DNA of 64,000 bases from Actinopolymorpha pittospori (GCF_014873875.1 NZ_JADBEM010000001.1:992001-1056000); one strand, 5' to 3'. Shown: positions 35,094 to 45,825, counted from the first letter of the stretch. Notes: generated by a model not told the origin, from the sequence alone. Numbers and translations are program-made.

Positions 35094-36298
35094 CCAGCAC
35101 CCTCGCCCCCACCACCGGCCGGCTCCGCCCCTCCGACCTGGCACGCGTGGCCAGCGTCGGCATGCGGACCCGGAAACTGCGCGCCGGACTGTCCGCCCTC
35201 GGCATCGCCATCGGCGTAGCAGCCATCGTCGCCGTCCTCGGCCTGTCCTCCTCCTCCCAGGCCGGGCTGCTCGCCCAGATCGACAGCCTGGGCACCAACC
35301 TGCTCACCGTCACCAACGGGCAGACGATGTTCGGCGAGACCGCGGAACTCCCCACCCAGGCACCCGCCATGATCGCCCGGATCGGACCCGTCACCCAGGT
35401 CCAGTCCACCGGCACCCTGGGCGACGTCCACGCCTACCGCAGCCCACTCATCCCCGACATCAACACCAACTCCCTGTCCGTGCGCGCCGCGACCCTGGAC
35501 CTGCCCCGCACACTCGGCACCGGCCTCGCCCAGGGCCGCTACCTCAACGCCGCCACCGCCCAGCAGCCCGTCGCGGTGCTCGGCGCCACCGCCGCGCAAC
35601 GGCTCGGCATCGCCAGAGTCCATCCCGGCCAGCGCATCTGGGTCGCCGACCGATGGGTCTACATCACCGGAATCCTGCGCCCCTCCGTCCTCGCACCCGA
35701 GATCGACACCGCCGTCCTCATCGGCTTCCCGGCCGCGCAGAAGTACTTCGACTTCGACGGCCACCCCTCCACCATCTACGTCCGAAGCGACACCAGCCAG
35801 GTCGACGCCGTCCACGCCGTCCTCGGCGCCACCGCCAACCCGAAGGACCCCAGCGAGGTCAACGTCAGCCAACCCTCCGACGCCCTCGTCGCCCGAGCCG
35901 CCGCCCAGAGCGCCTTCAACTCCCTCTTCCTCGGGCTCGGCGCGGTAGCCCTGCTGGTCGGCGCGGTCGGCGTGGCCAACACCATGGTCATCTCCGTCCT
36001 CGAACGACGACCCGAGATCGGACTACGCCGAGCGCTCGGCGCCACCAAGGGCCACATCCGCATCCAGTTCCTCGCCGAGGCGATGCTGCTGTCCTTCCTC
36101 GGCGGCACGGTCGGCGTGGGTGTCGGGACCGCCGCGACCGCCATCTACGCGAGTACGAAGGACTGGGCGGTCGTCGTCCCCACCATCGCCTGGGCCGGCG
36201 GCCTCGCCGCCACCGTGCTCATCGGCGCCGTCGCCGGACTACTCCCCGCGCTGCGCGCCGCCCGCATGTCACCCACTGAGGCACTGTGGACGATCTGA
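35090..36298 (+). CDS. FtsX-family (MacB-like) ABC permease
   Basis: The 402-residue protein has one N-terminal helix (about 25-50), a large extracytoplasmic MacB_PCD domain (50-270) and three C-terminal helices including [19 protein letters not shown] and the terminal [14 protein letters not shown]. It forms a mechanotransmission-type pump with the ATPase, fusion protein and lipoprotein. Its last 158 codons are duplicated at 63176-63651. Confidence 0.93.
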   Translation: MTSTLAPTTGRLRPSDLARVASVGMRTRKLRAGLSALGIAIGVAAIVAVLGLSSSSQAGLLAQIDSLGTNLLTVTNGQTMFGETAELPTQAPAMIARIGPVTQVQSTGTLGDVHAYRSPLIPDINTNSLSVRAATLDLPRTLGTGLAQGRYLNAATAQQPVAVLGATAAQRLGIARVHPGQRIWVADRWVYITGILRPSVLAPEIDTAVLIGFPAAQKYFDFDGHPSTIYVRSDTSQVDAVHAVLGATANPKDPSEVNVSQPSDALVARAAAQSAFNSLFLGLGAVALLVGAVGVANTMVISVLERRPEIGLRRALGATKGHIRIQFLAEAMLLSFLGGTVGVGVGTAATAIYASTKDWAVVVPTIAWAGGLAATVLIGAVAGLLPALRAARMSPTEALWTI

Positions 36299-36422
36299 AT
36301 CCCGCCCCCGACCCTTCCCGCACCAGGTCCGTGACCCGCAGCAGGTGGTACGGCCCGGAGGTCGACATGCTCGAGGACCGCACGAGGGAGGTCGCGCGTG
36401 GAAGCGGCCGGCGCTGCGTGGG

Positions 36423-37007
36423 CTACCGGTAGCCCCGTTTGAGCAGATACTTCGCTCCTGCGTCGTAGCCTTCGGGGCTGAGCAGTTCGAACCCGAACGC
36501 GTCGGCGAGCCGGCTCGTCGTGTTGAAGGCGGCACAGACCGCCAGCGCGTCCACGACCTGCTGGGGCGAGACGCCGGCGGACAGCACCGCACGCATGTCC
36601 TCGGCCTTCAGCTCACCTTCGGCGGTCAGCTTGCCGAGCATCCGCAGCGTCGCCCGGAGCGGCTCCTCGACGGGGGCCGACTCCAAATCGGCGAGCACCG
36701 CCGCGACCCGTGGCCCGTCCTGGTACGCCTGGCTTGCGGTCGCGGTGTGCGCGCCGACGCAGAACGCGGACTCGTTCACCTTGGACACATACGCCGCCAT
36801 CAGCTCCCGGTCGCCGATCGACCAGCTGGACGGGCCGCGCATCGCCTCGTGGGTGAACTCCTTCGCCCGGGCGCCGTAGAAGTCGGGCCGGTAGAAGGTC
36901 AACTTGGCGGCGTCGGGTACCGGGTGCCCGGAGAACAGCCGGATGAGCGCGAACAGCAGTTTGGTTCCGGGGCCGTAGCCGCCGTTGAGGATGTCTAGGC
37001 GCATCAT
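36423..37007 (-). CDS. AhpD/carboxymuconolactone decarboxylase-like protein
   Basis: The 194-residue product is an alpha-helical AhpD-fold protein with KVNESAFCVGAHTATA, corresponding to the peroxidase-related CxxxH active site. A single Cys replaces the usual CxxC pair. The C-terminal VDALAVCAAFNTTSRLADAFGF helix is typical. ATG overlaps the stop of the preceding gene (ATGA), so the two work together, perhaps as a hetero-oligomer. Confidence 0.8.
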   Translation of the reverse strand: MMRLDILNGGYGPGTKLLFALIRLFSGHPVPDAAKLTFYRPDFYGARAKEFTHEAMRGPSSWSIGDRELMAAYVSKVNESAFCVGAHTATASQAYQDGPRVAAVLADLESAPVEEPLRATLRMLGKLTAEGELKAEDMRAVLSAGVSPQQVVDALAVCAAFNTTSRLADAFGFELLSPEGYDAGAKYLLKRGYR

Positions 37008-37372
37008 CCGGCGTCCCCGTTGCCCGTTGCTTCGGCCAGGGCCGCCAGGCCCGCTTCGTAAAGCCGGGCCGAGTGGCCGACCGCAGCGCAGATCACCAGC
37101 TCGAATAGCTGGTCCTCGCTGAAACCCGACGCCTTCGCCGCAGCCAGGTCCGCCTCGCTGACCTGCACCGGCCCGCCGACGACCTTGCCGATGAGTGCGT
37201 CCAACGGCGGGGAGAGACCCTCGTTGCCGAAGGCGCCCGCTCGCTGCTCCGCGGATGCCCTGCCCTCCCCGTTCAGCACGCGATCCACCAAGGCTCGGTG
37301 CGCTGCTCGCTTCCTGTCCTCATCCGGCACGGCGCCCTCCGTCTCCTCTACAGCTCGGCGATCTGCCTCCAT
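37004..37372 (-). CDS. AhpD-like partner protein
   Basis: From ATG 37372 (MEADRRAVEE) the product is about 122 residues. It has the helical pattern ALVDRVLNGEGRAS, PLDALIGKVVGGP, FSEDQLFELVICAAVGHSAR of the AhpD superfamily but no active-site Cys pair. It is the first gene of the operon with the protein at 36423, and may be a structural partner. Confidence 0.7.
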   Translation of the reverse strand: MEADRRAVEETEGAVPDEDRKRAAHRALVDRVLNGEGRASAEQRAGAFGNEGLSPPLDALIGKVVGGPVQVSEADLAAAKASGFSEDQLFELVICAAVGHSARLYEAGLAALAEATGNGDAG

Positions 37373-37969
37373 GTACAAGACGACTGGCGCGCCACCGAAC
37401 ACGACACACCGCCAAAAGAAAATCAACCACAAGATGCCTCAGCGGGCCAGGCGGAGACTTCCCTGACGGTTGTCTCATGCACCGCTTGGACGATCCGGGC
37501 GATCACCGGTACCTGTACCGCAAGACGCCACGACGACGGGCCCCCCGTTTACCCCAAGAACTGGATCAACCTCCGGAACCCGATGACTCTGCACGACGGA
37601 GCTCGACGGCCTCGTGGGCGCGATGACATCCCCCACCACAGCCGGTCTCGTGGATCACCGCCATCGCATCCTCGGCTTCTGCCCCTGTCGAGTAGAGCTG
37701 CACTGTCAGGTCCCCACAGTGGGCAACTGACGCGAAGGGGCCATCTCCGCTGATCCACTCCGCGCGCGGCCAGATACATTCCGCGAGGCTCCTCCAGCTG
37801 CGGTGCTCGCGGGGGGCAGCTGTGCTTGTTGTAGATCTTCACCTTGTCCTCGTCTTATCCGGGTCCTTGCCGACGTTCGTTTCGTGCTCCTGGCCAGTCC
37901 GCACGCAGCTTCCGCCACTCACGATCCAAGTCGTGAAACCGGAATGTCTGCGGGTTCCAAGAACCTCTA
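37373..37969. other. intergenic region without recognised gene
   Basis: About 600 bases between the AhpD-like operon and the end of the interrupted 655-codon gene. No gene family, tRNA or obvious hairpin was recognised. Confidence 0.4.
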
Positions 37970-39311
37970 CTACCGGCTGGCAGTTGAGGTGTTTGGACGC
38001 CCATTCCCGTCCACTCCCGGCAGCCGGTAGACCTGCCAGCCCAACGGACCGCTGTGGGCGTTGACAACCGTTGGGGGTATGCGCACCCATTTGATGTCCC
38101 GATTCGATGGTCCGTAATGCTGCCGGCGCCAGTAACCACGACGTCGGTGAGGGCGTAGGCGGAGCCCCGATGGCCCGCCGTCGTGCGCGGAGCGACCACG
38201 GATACTCCGGGCGTCGAGTACGTGCACCCCAGATCCCCGATCCGCCGACTGCTCCCAGATGCCGTCCGCACGCGTCTGCTGGTCTGATTCGTCTCGGTGC
38301 CAGTCGGCCCAGGACACGACGGCGATCATGTTGTCAACAATCGTCCGATGAGCCGTCAGCGATCGCCGACCGAAGACGAGCTCCCGACCTAGGATCCGGC
38401 CTGAGCCTGGATCTGTCAGCGCGAGGCACCAGGCAAAGTCATCCGTTGGAACCCCGTCACGGTCAGCAAACAGAAGGAGCGCCTCAACAGCAGCTCCGTA
38501 GTACCTGATCAGACTCCACACGCTCGCAAGTGAGCCTTTCCGCGTCGCGGCATCCTCCGCGGTGCGGACTGTCCTCATCATGACGCTATCCCAGGTGAGG
38601 CGCCGCGGATCCATGTCGGGACCGGGTACGGCCGCGGTCGACCGAAGCAGCTGATGCTGGATCCCCTCGGGAGGGGACGCTTCTATCGGCGGCATAAGGA
38701 GTGGATCCGCGAAGCAGAGCAGAACGGTGCCGAAGGGTAACCGCAGGTCCGTCGCAGCGTCGTCGGCGAGCGGCTCACTGTCGGCGTGTGCGGCCGCATG
38801 GCCCGGCGGCAGCCAGTAGATCGCTGCGTCATGAAGGCCATGGGTGACACGTTGCGCGTGGAATGCAGCTGACCTGGCCAACGGAAGGGTCTGCTGGGCC
38901 CACTCCTTCTCGTTGGCGTAAGGAAGCAACTCAACAAGGGCATGGATATTGCACCAGTCACCAGCGGCAGAGGCGCGGTACCAGTAGCGCAGCGCCACAG
39001 CATCGGACGGTCGGGTGTAGACGGGTCTGCTCGACCACGGCGCGAGGAGCCGTCCGGACTTCTGGATCAGTGAAATATCCGTCTCCCAGGCGGCCTTCCA
39101 CACCTTCAGCCGACTCTGAGGATCGGCGAGATCGGCGTCGCTAGACACGGGCAGAGGATCTCCGAGTAGGCCCAGCGCCGGCCGAAGCGACGCAACGTCT
39201 TGGTCGTCGGCGTGTTCCGACGTCAGCCATGGAGCTGTGAACCAGGACGCTAAGGGGGCGTCCGTAAATTACATGGGCGTGACTCTTTCATGATCTACTC
39301 GTTGTGAGGGC

Positions 39312-42300
39312 ATGGTTACAGAACGGGGTCTTGCCGAGAAGCTTGCCGTGCTCAAGCCGCACCTGGACGAGCGGCAGTGGCGGTTGCTGCTGGGGGCTGA
39401 GGCGGAGGCGATCGGTTGGGGCGGGATCGCGTTGGTGGCGCGGCTTTCTGGTGCGTCGCGTTCGACGGTTCAGGCTGGGGTGAACGAGGTCCGTGCCGGT
39501 GCCGAGCCTGATGCGCGTGTGCGTGCGCCTGGTGCGGGGCGCCCGGCGACTGAGGATGCCCAGCCTGGCGTTGCCGAGGCGTTGGAGGAGCTTGTCGCGC
39601 CGGAGACCCGTGGGGATCCTTCCTCTGTGCTGCGGTGGACGACGAAGTCGGCAGCCCAGTTGGTGAAAGGCTTGACCGCCAACGGTTTCACGGTGGGCAA
39701 GACGACCGTGACCAGGCTGCTCAAAAAAGCCGGGTACCGGCTGCAGTCGACGTTCAAAACCAAAGAAGGCGCCTCGCATCCGGACCGGGATGCCCAGTTC
39801 CGGCACATCAATGACACCGCGGCCGAGTCTCTGGCTGCTGGTGACCCGGTCATCAGTGTGGACACCAAGAAGAAGGAGTTGGTGGGTGAGTATGCCAACA
39901 ACGGTCGGGAGTGGGCCCCGGCCGGACAACCCGTGAAGGTCAACGGTCATGACTTTCCCACCGGTGTGCCCAAAGCGATCCCCTACGGTATCTACGACCT
40001 CGGCGCAGACGACGGTTTCGTGTCCGTGGGCGTTGACCATGACACGGCAGGGTTCGCGGTCAACGCAATCCGCACCTGGTGGGAACACGTCGGCCGCGAA
40101 CGCTACCCCAAGGCCAGCAGGCTGATGCTGACCGTTGACGCGGGCGGTTCCAACGGCTACCGGCTGCGAGGGTGGAAAGTCGAGCTGGTGAAACTGGCGG
40201 CCGAGATCGGCTTGGACATCTGGGTGTGTCACTTCCCGCCCGGCACGTCGAAGTGGAACAAGGTCGAAGTGCGCCACGAGGCGTCACCGGTTCGGGAGGG
40301 GGTGCAAGACCCCTTCCCCTGTGTTGTCGCAGCAGCGTGGGGAAGCTGAGGGCAGCCACGGCGCGGAGACACGCGGCGGGGTGGGAGCAGCCCTGACAAA
40401 GCCGGGGCGGGCCAGCACTGTCAGATGGCCCGGGTCCGGCGAGCAAGACCGGAAGGTGGACGAGAGAAACCAGTGTTTGAAGCCTCGTAAGTGTTCCACC
40501 GGCTCGAATCTGACGGATGTGGGCCGGGATGCAGCGCACGCCGCCTGCGGGCGGCGACTTCGAAGCCGGTCTTTCGATGCCGGTGGGAAGGCCACGCTGA
40601 AAGTCTGCGGCGTAGGCGTGGCGATGCTGCCGGGGTAGAGCTGGCCGCCTCACCGGTCGACCGAACGGTGATGAACGTGGGAAGCGACCCGTCGTTCCCT
40701 CCCGCTGCGGTGGTGGGTAGGTGTGTCGTCCGCCGATGGCGGCGGGTCGTGGCGGAGGTCCCGTAGTAGTCCGAGCGTGCGAGAGGCACGTACATGGCGA
40801 AGGGGACCAGCAAGTCGGCAGTCGAGGAACTGGAGGACCAGGAGGATGTCGCCGGTGAATACCGACGAGCTGGAGTCGGCACTGTTCCGGGCCGAGCGAA
40901 GGGTACTGGAGATCCAGACGAAGCTGCACCGTTGGGCTCGTGACGAGCCTCACCGCAGGTTTGATGATCTGTTCAATCTTGTCGCCGATCCCGCGTTCTT
41001 GTTGGTGGCGTGGGATCGGGTGCGGGGCAACAAGGGTGCCCGCACGGCCGGGGTGGACGGGCGCACCGCTGTGTCCATCCAGGTCGGGCAGGGCGTCGAG
41101 GAGTTCCTCGACGAGCTGCGGACCTCGTTGAAGGACCGGAGCTTCCGCCCGCTACCGGTGCGGGAACGGATGATCCCGAAGGCGAACGGCAAGCTGCGTC
41201 GCCTCGGGATCGCCACCATCACCGACCGGGTGGTCCAGGCATCCTTGAAGCTGGTGTTGGAGCCGATCTTCGAGGCGGACTTCCACCCGTGCAGTTACGG
41301 GTTCCGCCCGAACCACCGGACCCATGACGCGGTGGCCGAGGTGCGCTTCCTGGCAGCCAAGTCGTATGAGTGGATCGTGGAAGGCGACATCAAAGCCTGC
41401 TTCGACGAAATCTCGCACTCGGCCCTTCTGGACCGGGTGCGGCGACGTGTTGGAGACAAGCGCGTCCTGGCCCTGGTGAAGGCGTTCCTCAAAGCGGGCA
41501 TCCTCGGCGAGGATCGCCTGCTGCGGGAGAACAACACCGGCACCCCGCAGGGGTCGATCCTCTCACCGCTGCTCAGTAACGTGGCCCTGTCGGTCCTGGA
41601 CGAACACATCGCCCAGGCACCCGGGGGTCCGGCGGCCAGCAGGTGGGAGCGCGTTAAGCGGCGACGGCACGGTCTGCCCACCTACCGCCTGGTCAGGTTC
41701 GCAGACGACTGGTGCCTGATGGTCAACGGCACCAAGGCCGACGCCGAAGCGCTCCGCGAGGAGATCGCCAGGGTCCTCACCACGATGGGCCTACGCCTGT
41801 CGCCGGAGAAGACCCTGATCACCCACATCGACGAGGGTCTCGTCTTCCTCGGGTGGCGGATCCAGCGCCGCCGGAAGCGAGGCACCAGCCGGTACTACGT
41901 CTACACCTACCCCTCACATAAGGCCCTCACGGCCGTGATGGCCAAGGTCAAGACGCAGTGCCGCAAGACAGGCACCAGCCTGCCACTGGACACCCTGCTC
42001 ATCGAGATCAACCAGATGGTGCGGGGCTGGTGCGAGTACTTTCGCCCCGGCGTGTCCAGCGCGACCTTCCAGTACCTAAGTTCCTACGTGTGGAAGCGGG
42101 TCATGAAGTGGCTCAAGCGCAAACACCGCAGAACCTCCTGGAAGGAACTGCGTCGCCGCTACTGCGGCGGCCGGTGGTGGCCAGCCAGCAACGAACGGGA
42201 GCTGTTCGACCCAGGCAAGGTACGCACCACGCGCTACCAATACCGGGGAACGAAGATCCCATCGCCCTGGCCAGTCGGGTGAGGCAGAAACACGGCCGTG

Positions 42301-42703
42301 CAACGGGGCCTGCGGAGCGCCCGGTGCCGGGAGACTGGCACGCCGGGTGCGGGAATGCGGCCTGGGGAAACGGGGCGGTCGAAAGACCGCAACCGCGCCC
42401 CCGGCCGACTTTCACCATCGGCTGTTCTCGTTCATCTCGATCAACTGGCGTGGCCGGCCGTTGACCGACTATCAGGTCATCGTGGAGACGATCGGTGCCA
42501 CAACCACCAAGACCGGGTTCAGAGTCGAGGCGATCCTGGACACCAACACATACCCGACCGGAGAAAAGATCACCAACGCCCAGATGAAGACCGTCCCGAT
42601 CACCCACAACGACTTCCACGGCGAATGGAACTACACCATCCACTCTCGACCAATCCCGGAAGCCCTTCAAAACAACGAAGCCCGCCACGGAACGACCAAG
42701 TAA
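39312..42703 (+). CDS. ISAzo13-family transposase, split by the intron at 40269-42415
   Basis: Exon 1 (39312-40268, 319 codons) ends ...GTSKWNKVE and exon 2 (42416-42703) starts HRLFSFISINWRG. Joined, they give a 414-residue ISAzo13 transposase with SVDTKKKELVG, GVDHDTAGFAVN, DAGGSNGYR and HFPPGTSKWNKVEH containing the DDE residues. The join is exactly in frame. Without intron splicing only a truncated product would be made. Confidence 0.9.
40269..42415 (+). mobile_element. group II intron
   Basis: The 2147-base intron begins GTGCGCC (consensus GUGYG) and ends TTTCAC (AY-type end). GTTCCAC at 40493-40499 can pair with GTGGAAC (IBS2, 40253-40259) and TTCGAT at 40573-40578 with GTCGAA (IBS1, 40263-40268, one G-U). 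A domain V-like hairpin with an AGC triad (GGAGCGCCCGG...CCGGGTGC) lies at about 42314-42351, followed by a domain VI region. It encodes its own maturase. Confidence 0.9.
40846..42282 (+). CDS. ltrA: group II intron reverse transcriptase/maturase
   Basis: From ATG 40846 the product is 478 residues: RT0 region LEIQTKLHRWA, RT motifs LGIATITDRVVQ, SYGFRPNHRTHDAV, GDIKACFDEI, GTPQGSILSPLLSN, the active site RFADDW (FADD instead of the commoner YADD) and the maturase X domain (MVRGWCEYFRPG, VWKRVMKWLKRKHR). No HNH endonuclease domain follows, as in many bacterial introns. A second frame from ATG 40795 overlaps the start and may be leader sequence. Confidence 0.93.
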   Translation: MSPVNTDELESALFRAERRVLEIQTKLHRWARDEPHRRFDDLFNLVADPAFLLVAWDRVRGNKGARTAGVDGRTAVSIQVGQGVEEFLDELRTSLKDRSFRPLPVRERMIPKANGKLRRLGIATITDRVVQASLKLVLEPIFEADFHPCSYGFRPNHRTHDAVAEVRFLAAKSYEWIVEGDIKACFDEISHSALLDRVRRRVGDKRVLALVKAFLKAGILGEDRLLRENNTGTPQGSILSPLLSNVALSVLDEHIAQAPGGPAASRWERVKRRRHGLPTYRLVRFADDWCLMVNGTKADAEALREEIARVLTTMGLRLSPEKTLITHIDEGLVFLGWRIQRRRKRGTSRYYVYTYPSHKALTAVMAKVKTQCRKTGTSLPLDTLLIEINQMVRGWCEYFRPGVSSATFQYLSSYVWKRVMKWLKRKHRRTSWKELRRRYCGGRWWPASNERELFDPGKVRTTRYQYRGTKIPSPWPVG

Positions 42704-43385
42704 TACTTGGACGTCCCCTAAGGCGAGGGCATCGACGTCGTACGGCGTGCTCACTTCGAGCTGGTCCAACGCCGACCACTGAGCGCGCATGGCCTCCGAC
42801 AACGCGTCGGGCAGCTGTCGCCGACGTGCGGAATCAACACCGTCGGTGATGCCCTTCACTCCGGGCGGTTCGAACTCTCGCGCCTGGAGCCCCACCGTAC
42901 GCAGCGGTTCCGGCAGCCATGGCGCGTACCACGTGAGGGGACTGAAGGCGTGGGTAACATCGCCTGCCACTTTCTGCCCACGTGCAGCGGCCCGCGCCAC
43001 GGCGACCCGATTCGCCGTTTTGTATCCACCCTCCGCCAGGACGATGGTTGGTACGCCGCGCAGCAGGGACTGGAGCGCCGCCGCGCCACCCAGTCGCGCC
43101 TTCAGCTTCTCCCTACAACGCTGCCAGTCACGATCGACGGCCGCCTGCGTCCGTTCAACGTCGACAACCAGGGGCCCCAGTTCGTCGAGGAGGCGTGTCA
43201 ACGACTCCTCTTCATGTACGGTCGAGGCCCGAAGCGCTGAACGTTCGACCTCGACCCTGTCTCTCGCCAGGCGAGCCTGCCGGGCACCAGACCGTGCCCG
43301 CTCGACATTGACCTGCTCACCGGCTATCTCGGCCCGGAGCGCGGCAATGGCCTTGCGGTCACGAGTCGCGCGTCGTCCCTTGTAC

Positions 43386-43868
43386 TTACCCCTCCCCACC
43401 GGCACGCCCTCCAGAGACAGGTCGTGACCGCGGAGACGATGAGAACGAGCCCATCACCGCTGGCGGGAGGTGCTCACTCAGGAACCCCTGCAGCCGTTGG
43501 CGCGCTCCATCGGCATCCGACAGGGCCTTGAGAAGGCCAGGGGTCGAGCCGACCAGGTCATCATGCCCCTCAGCGCTCACCCGCTCGACTTGGAAGCGAA
43601 CGGTGTCGACGCCAGCAAGGGCGGTCCGAGCCCTGTCGACCAGGGACTCCACCCTGCCGTGAAGGCGTTCCAGCTCCGGAGTAAGGCCCGCGTCTGAGGC
43701 TCGTCGAACGTTAAGTAGGGCACGAAGGTGCACTTCCAGCGCCTGTGCTTCTCGCTCCAGTTGGCCACGCAGTCTTCGTGTCGTCTTGAGCTCGTCCCGC
43801 GCCTGCGCGAGCCCGTCGTCCACCGATGGAGTGTTGTTCTCAGGTGCGATGTCTGGGTGATCAGCCAC
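43386..43868 (-). CDS. coiled-coil protein of unknown function
   Basis: From GTG 43868 the product is about 160 residues, largely helical with coiled-coil character (DELKTTRRLRGQLEREAQAL, LERLHGRVESLVDRARTAL). It overlaps the start of the 655-codon gene by 20 bases, so both probably belong to one operon. No family recognised; the start is uncertain. Confidence 0.55.
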   Translation of the reverse strand: MADHPDIAPENNTPSVDDGLAQARDELKTTRRLRGQLEREAQALEVHLRALLNVRRASDAGLTPELERLHGRVESLVDRARTALAGVDTVRFQVERVSAEGHDDLVGSTPGLLKALSDADGARQRLQGFLSEHLPPAVMGSFSSSPRSRPVSGGRAGGEG

Positions 43869-44259
43869 AGCCGGAGCGTAGCCGTCTGCGCGCCAGGATG
43901 CAGCGCAAGACAAGCGCGGCAGCCAGACACGAGCCGCTTACGTGGCCTGCGGGTTCGGCCTGATATCGCGGGCGATGACGGCGCGTCGAGAAGCGTCGCA
44001 AACTCGCGGCATCAAGGTTCCTCCGACGTACCTGCGGTCTACGCACGCAGCCGGACACGGTCCACCCAGGCCAGTTCGGCTACCTCGTCCTCCGCGGCGA
44101 GATCCGGCTTCATCCGGCAACAGATTCGTGGGCCGGCCACCTGCCGGTTGCTTGCGGACTCCCCGGTCTTCTACTAACCGTCACGGCACGGTCACGTAGC
44201 GATCATCGTCGCCCGGCACGGTCAGACGAGTCACACCCTGTCACCTCCTGGGAGGACCC
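43869..44259. other. divergent intergenic region
   Basis: About 390 bases between the coiled-coil operon and the secreted nuclease gene. Promoters for both directions are expected. No gene was recognised. Confidence 0.4.
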
Positions 44260-44916
44260 GTGTTCGGATCAACTACCGTGCGCCGCAGGCTCCAGCTCGG
44301 TGTGGTCGGCGCCCTGGGCGCCGCCGTACTGTCGGTGACGCTGACGTCGCCGGCCAACGCCAGCCCGCCCAACATCCCGAGCAAGTCCACTGCGCAGTCC
44401 GAGCTCAACGCACTGACCATCGGTTCAGAAGGCTCCATGAGCGGCTACTCGCGCGACCTGTTCCCCCACTGGATCACGATCTCCGGCAGCTGCAACACCC
44501 GGGAGACCGTGCTGAAGCGGGACGGCAGCAACGTCCTCGTCGACGGCTCCTGCTATGCGACCTCCGGCAGCTGGTACAGCCCCTACGACGGCGCCACCTG
44601 GCACAGCCCCGCCGACGTCGACATCGACCACGTGGTGCCGCTTGCCGAGGCGTGGCGTTCCGGCGCCAACAGCTGGACCACAAGCAAGCGACAGTCATTC
44701 GCCAATGACCTCACCAACCCGCAACTGATCGCGGTAACCGACAACGTCAACCAGGCAAAGGGCGACCAGGACCCATCCACCTGGCAGCCACCGCGGACGT
44801 CCTACCGCTGCACCTACTCCAAGATGTGGATCCACTCGAAGTATCGCTGGGGACTCAAGCTCCAGTCGGCAGAGGAGTCAGCGCTGCAGAGCATGCTCAA
44901 CACCTGTTCCTCATGA
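44260..44916 (+). CDS. secreted HNH nuclease (GmrSD C-terminal / DUF1524-like)
   Basis: GTG 44260 has GGGAGGA upstream. The 218-residue product has a signal peptide (VTLTSPANA cleavage region) and the nuclease core DIDHVVPLAEAW, with Asp-His as catalytic residues, then NDLTNPQLIAVTDNVNQAKGD. Cysteine pairs (SCNTR, GSCYAT; RCTYS, NTCSS) suggest an extracellular, disulfide-bonded DNase. Streptomyces-type nutrient nucleases have this layout. Confidence 0.88.
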   Translation: MFGSTTVRRRLQLGVVGALGAAVLSVTLTSPANASPPNIPSKSTAQSELNALTIGSEGSMSGYSRDLFPHWITISGSCNTRETVLKRDGSNVLVDGSCYATSGSWYSPYDGATWHSPADVDIDHVVPLAEAWRSGANSWTTSKRQSFANDLTNPQLIAVTDNVNQAKGDQDPSTWQPPRTSYRCTYSKMWIHSKYRWGLKLQSAEESALQSMLNTCSS

Positions 44917-44934
44917 CAAAGAGAGCTGCACTTC

Positions 44935-45186
44935 ATGACAGAGCTGAGGTCACCATTCACCGCGTCACCAGGCGGAGTGATGACCGAGGAGGTAGGCGTG
45001 ATCACCGGTGAGCTGGAGCTGCGTACCGTCTGCACCGAAGACGGCTCGGTCCGCACGCTCGTCCGCTACGCCGAAGCCCTCGACTGGTACACCGTCCGCG
45101 GCGCAGACGCCCGGCTGCACGACCCACGGGACCATGAAGCATTGCACTCGACGCTGGTGAACGTGCTCCACCGGCCGCACGGCTGA
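44935..45186 (+). CDS. small protein of unknown function
   Basis: ATG 44935 encodes 83 residues, 18 bases after the nuclease stop with AAAGAGAG upstream. It has a repeated beta pattern (ITGELELRTVCTEDGSVRTL, VRYAEALDWYTVRG) and ends HSTLVNVLHRPHG. It could be an intracellular partner of the nuclease, but that is only positional inference. Confidence 0.55.
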   Translation: MTELRSPFTASPGGVMTEEVGVITGELELRTVCTEDGSVRTLVRYAEALDWYTVRGADARLHDPRDHEALHSTLVNVLHRPHG

Positions 45187-45250
45187 ACCCCCAACGGCAA
45201 AACGGCTGAACGGCGTACGCCAGGGAGGCCGGCCGACCCATCTGGTATGA

Positions 45251-45289
45251 AGGGACCCCTCGTTCAACTGGTTCGTATGAGGGGTCCCT
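45251..45289 (+). terminator. 11-bp hairpin terminator
   Basis: AGGGACCCCTC at 45251-45261 pairs perfectly with GAGGGGTCCCT at 45279-45289. It lies about 65 bases beyond the small gene after the nuclease. Confidence 0.65.
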
Positions 45290-45825
45290 CCATGCCGGGG
45301 GGATGCCCGTCCCGGCAGCGATGAGCCGGACGGAGCACGCCATCCGGTAGAGGCCGGCCAGGCGCGTGTTGGTCTCATACGCCGACCCGACCGGGAAGCG
45401 GTCGAAGACCTACGTCATGGCGCCTCAAAGGCGACGAATGCCCTTCGATCGGCGGGGACAAGGGCGGCAGCACTACTTCGTCGTGAGGTTGTTGACGCTG
45501 CCCGGGCCTGGAGGGGTAGCTCATCCGGCTGAGGGCAGGAGGGGCACGTGGTGAGAGGGATTATCACGCCACCGGCGATGCCGAGGAGGACTGATGCGGC
45601 CTCAGCGACGTACGCGGTCATGGCGGGCCAGCGTCCCTGTACGGCCTGTGCCTCGGCGGGAAGGCCCAGGCGCGTGACCTGGAAGGCGGACGCAAACCAG
45701 CGCGGCAGTAGAAGGCCGAGGCTACCTTGTTCGCGACGGCCAGGGCCGCGAGCCAGGTGTGCCCGCCGCCAGTTGCGGCGGTGAAGACCTCGAGGAGGGC
45801 GCGACCGCCACAGCCATCAGCGGGT
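45290..45825. other. region without intact gene
   Basis: About 540 bases with no intact gene. A short plus-strand stretch near 45372-45414 reads SYADPTGKRSKTYV, faintly like an integrase N terminus, too short to call. Confidence 0.35.

Larger units (their letters stand above)
39255..42718 (+). mobile_element. ISAzo13-family insertion sequence carrying a group II intron
   Basis: Imperfect terminal repeats, GGGGCGTCCGTAAATTAC at the left and the complement of GGGGACGTCCAAGTATTAC at the right, bound the element. TAAG flanks both ends (39251-39254 and 42719-42722), a likely target duplication though TA or TAA is also possible. Without the intron the element is about 1.3 kb. Confidence 0.82.
37970..43405 (-). 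pseudogene. 655-codon gene of unknown function split by an ISAzo13-family element
   Basis: The 5' part (43405-42719) and the 3' part (39250-37970) join in frame when the element and one TAAG copy are removed, giving 656 codons with stop. The N terminus is a coiled coil (about residues 15-130), then VPTIVLAEGGYKTANRVAVA and a central ordered domain. The C terminus has an arginine-rich RPHRRRGYWRRQHYGP then WVRIPP and VVNAH, a tail also seen in other actinobacterial proteins of unknown function. It follows the coiled-coil gene at 43386, which it overlaps. Confidence 0.75.

Noticed and set aside
45372..45414. SYADPTGKRSKTYV, similar to the N terminus of tyrosine recombinases
   Set aside because: Only 14 residues, with no integrase catalytic residues nearby.
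45505..45560. tRNA-like GGGTAGCTCATCCGGCTGAG
   Set aside because: No acceptor stem, anticodon arm or T loop could be folded around it.
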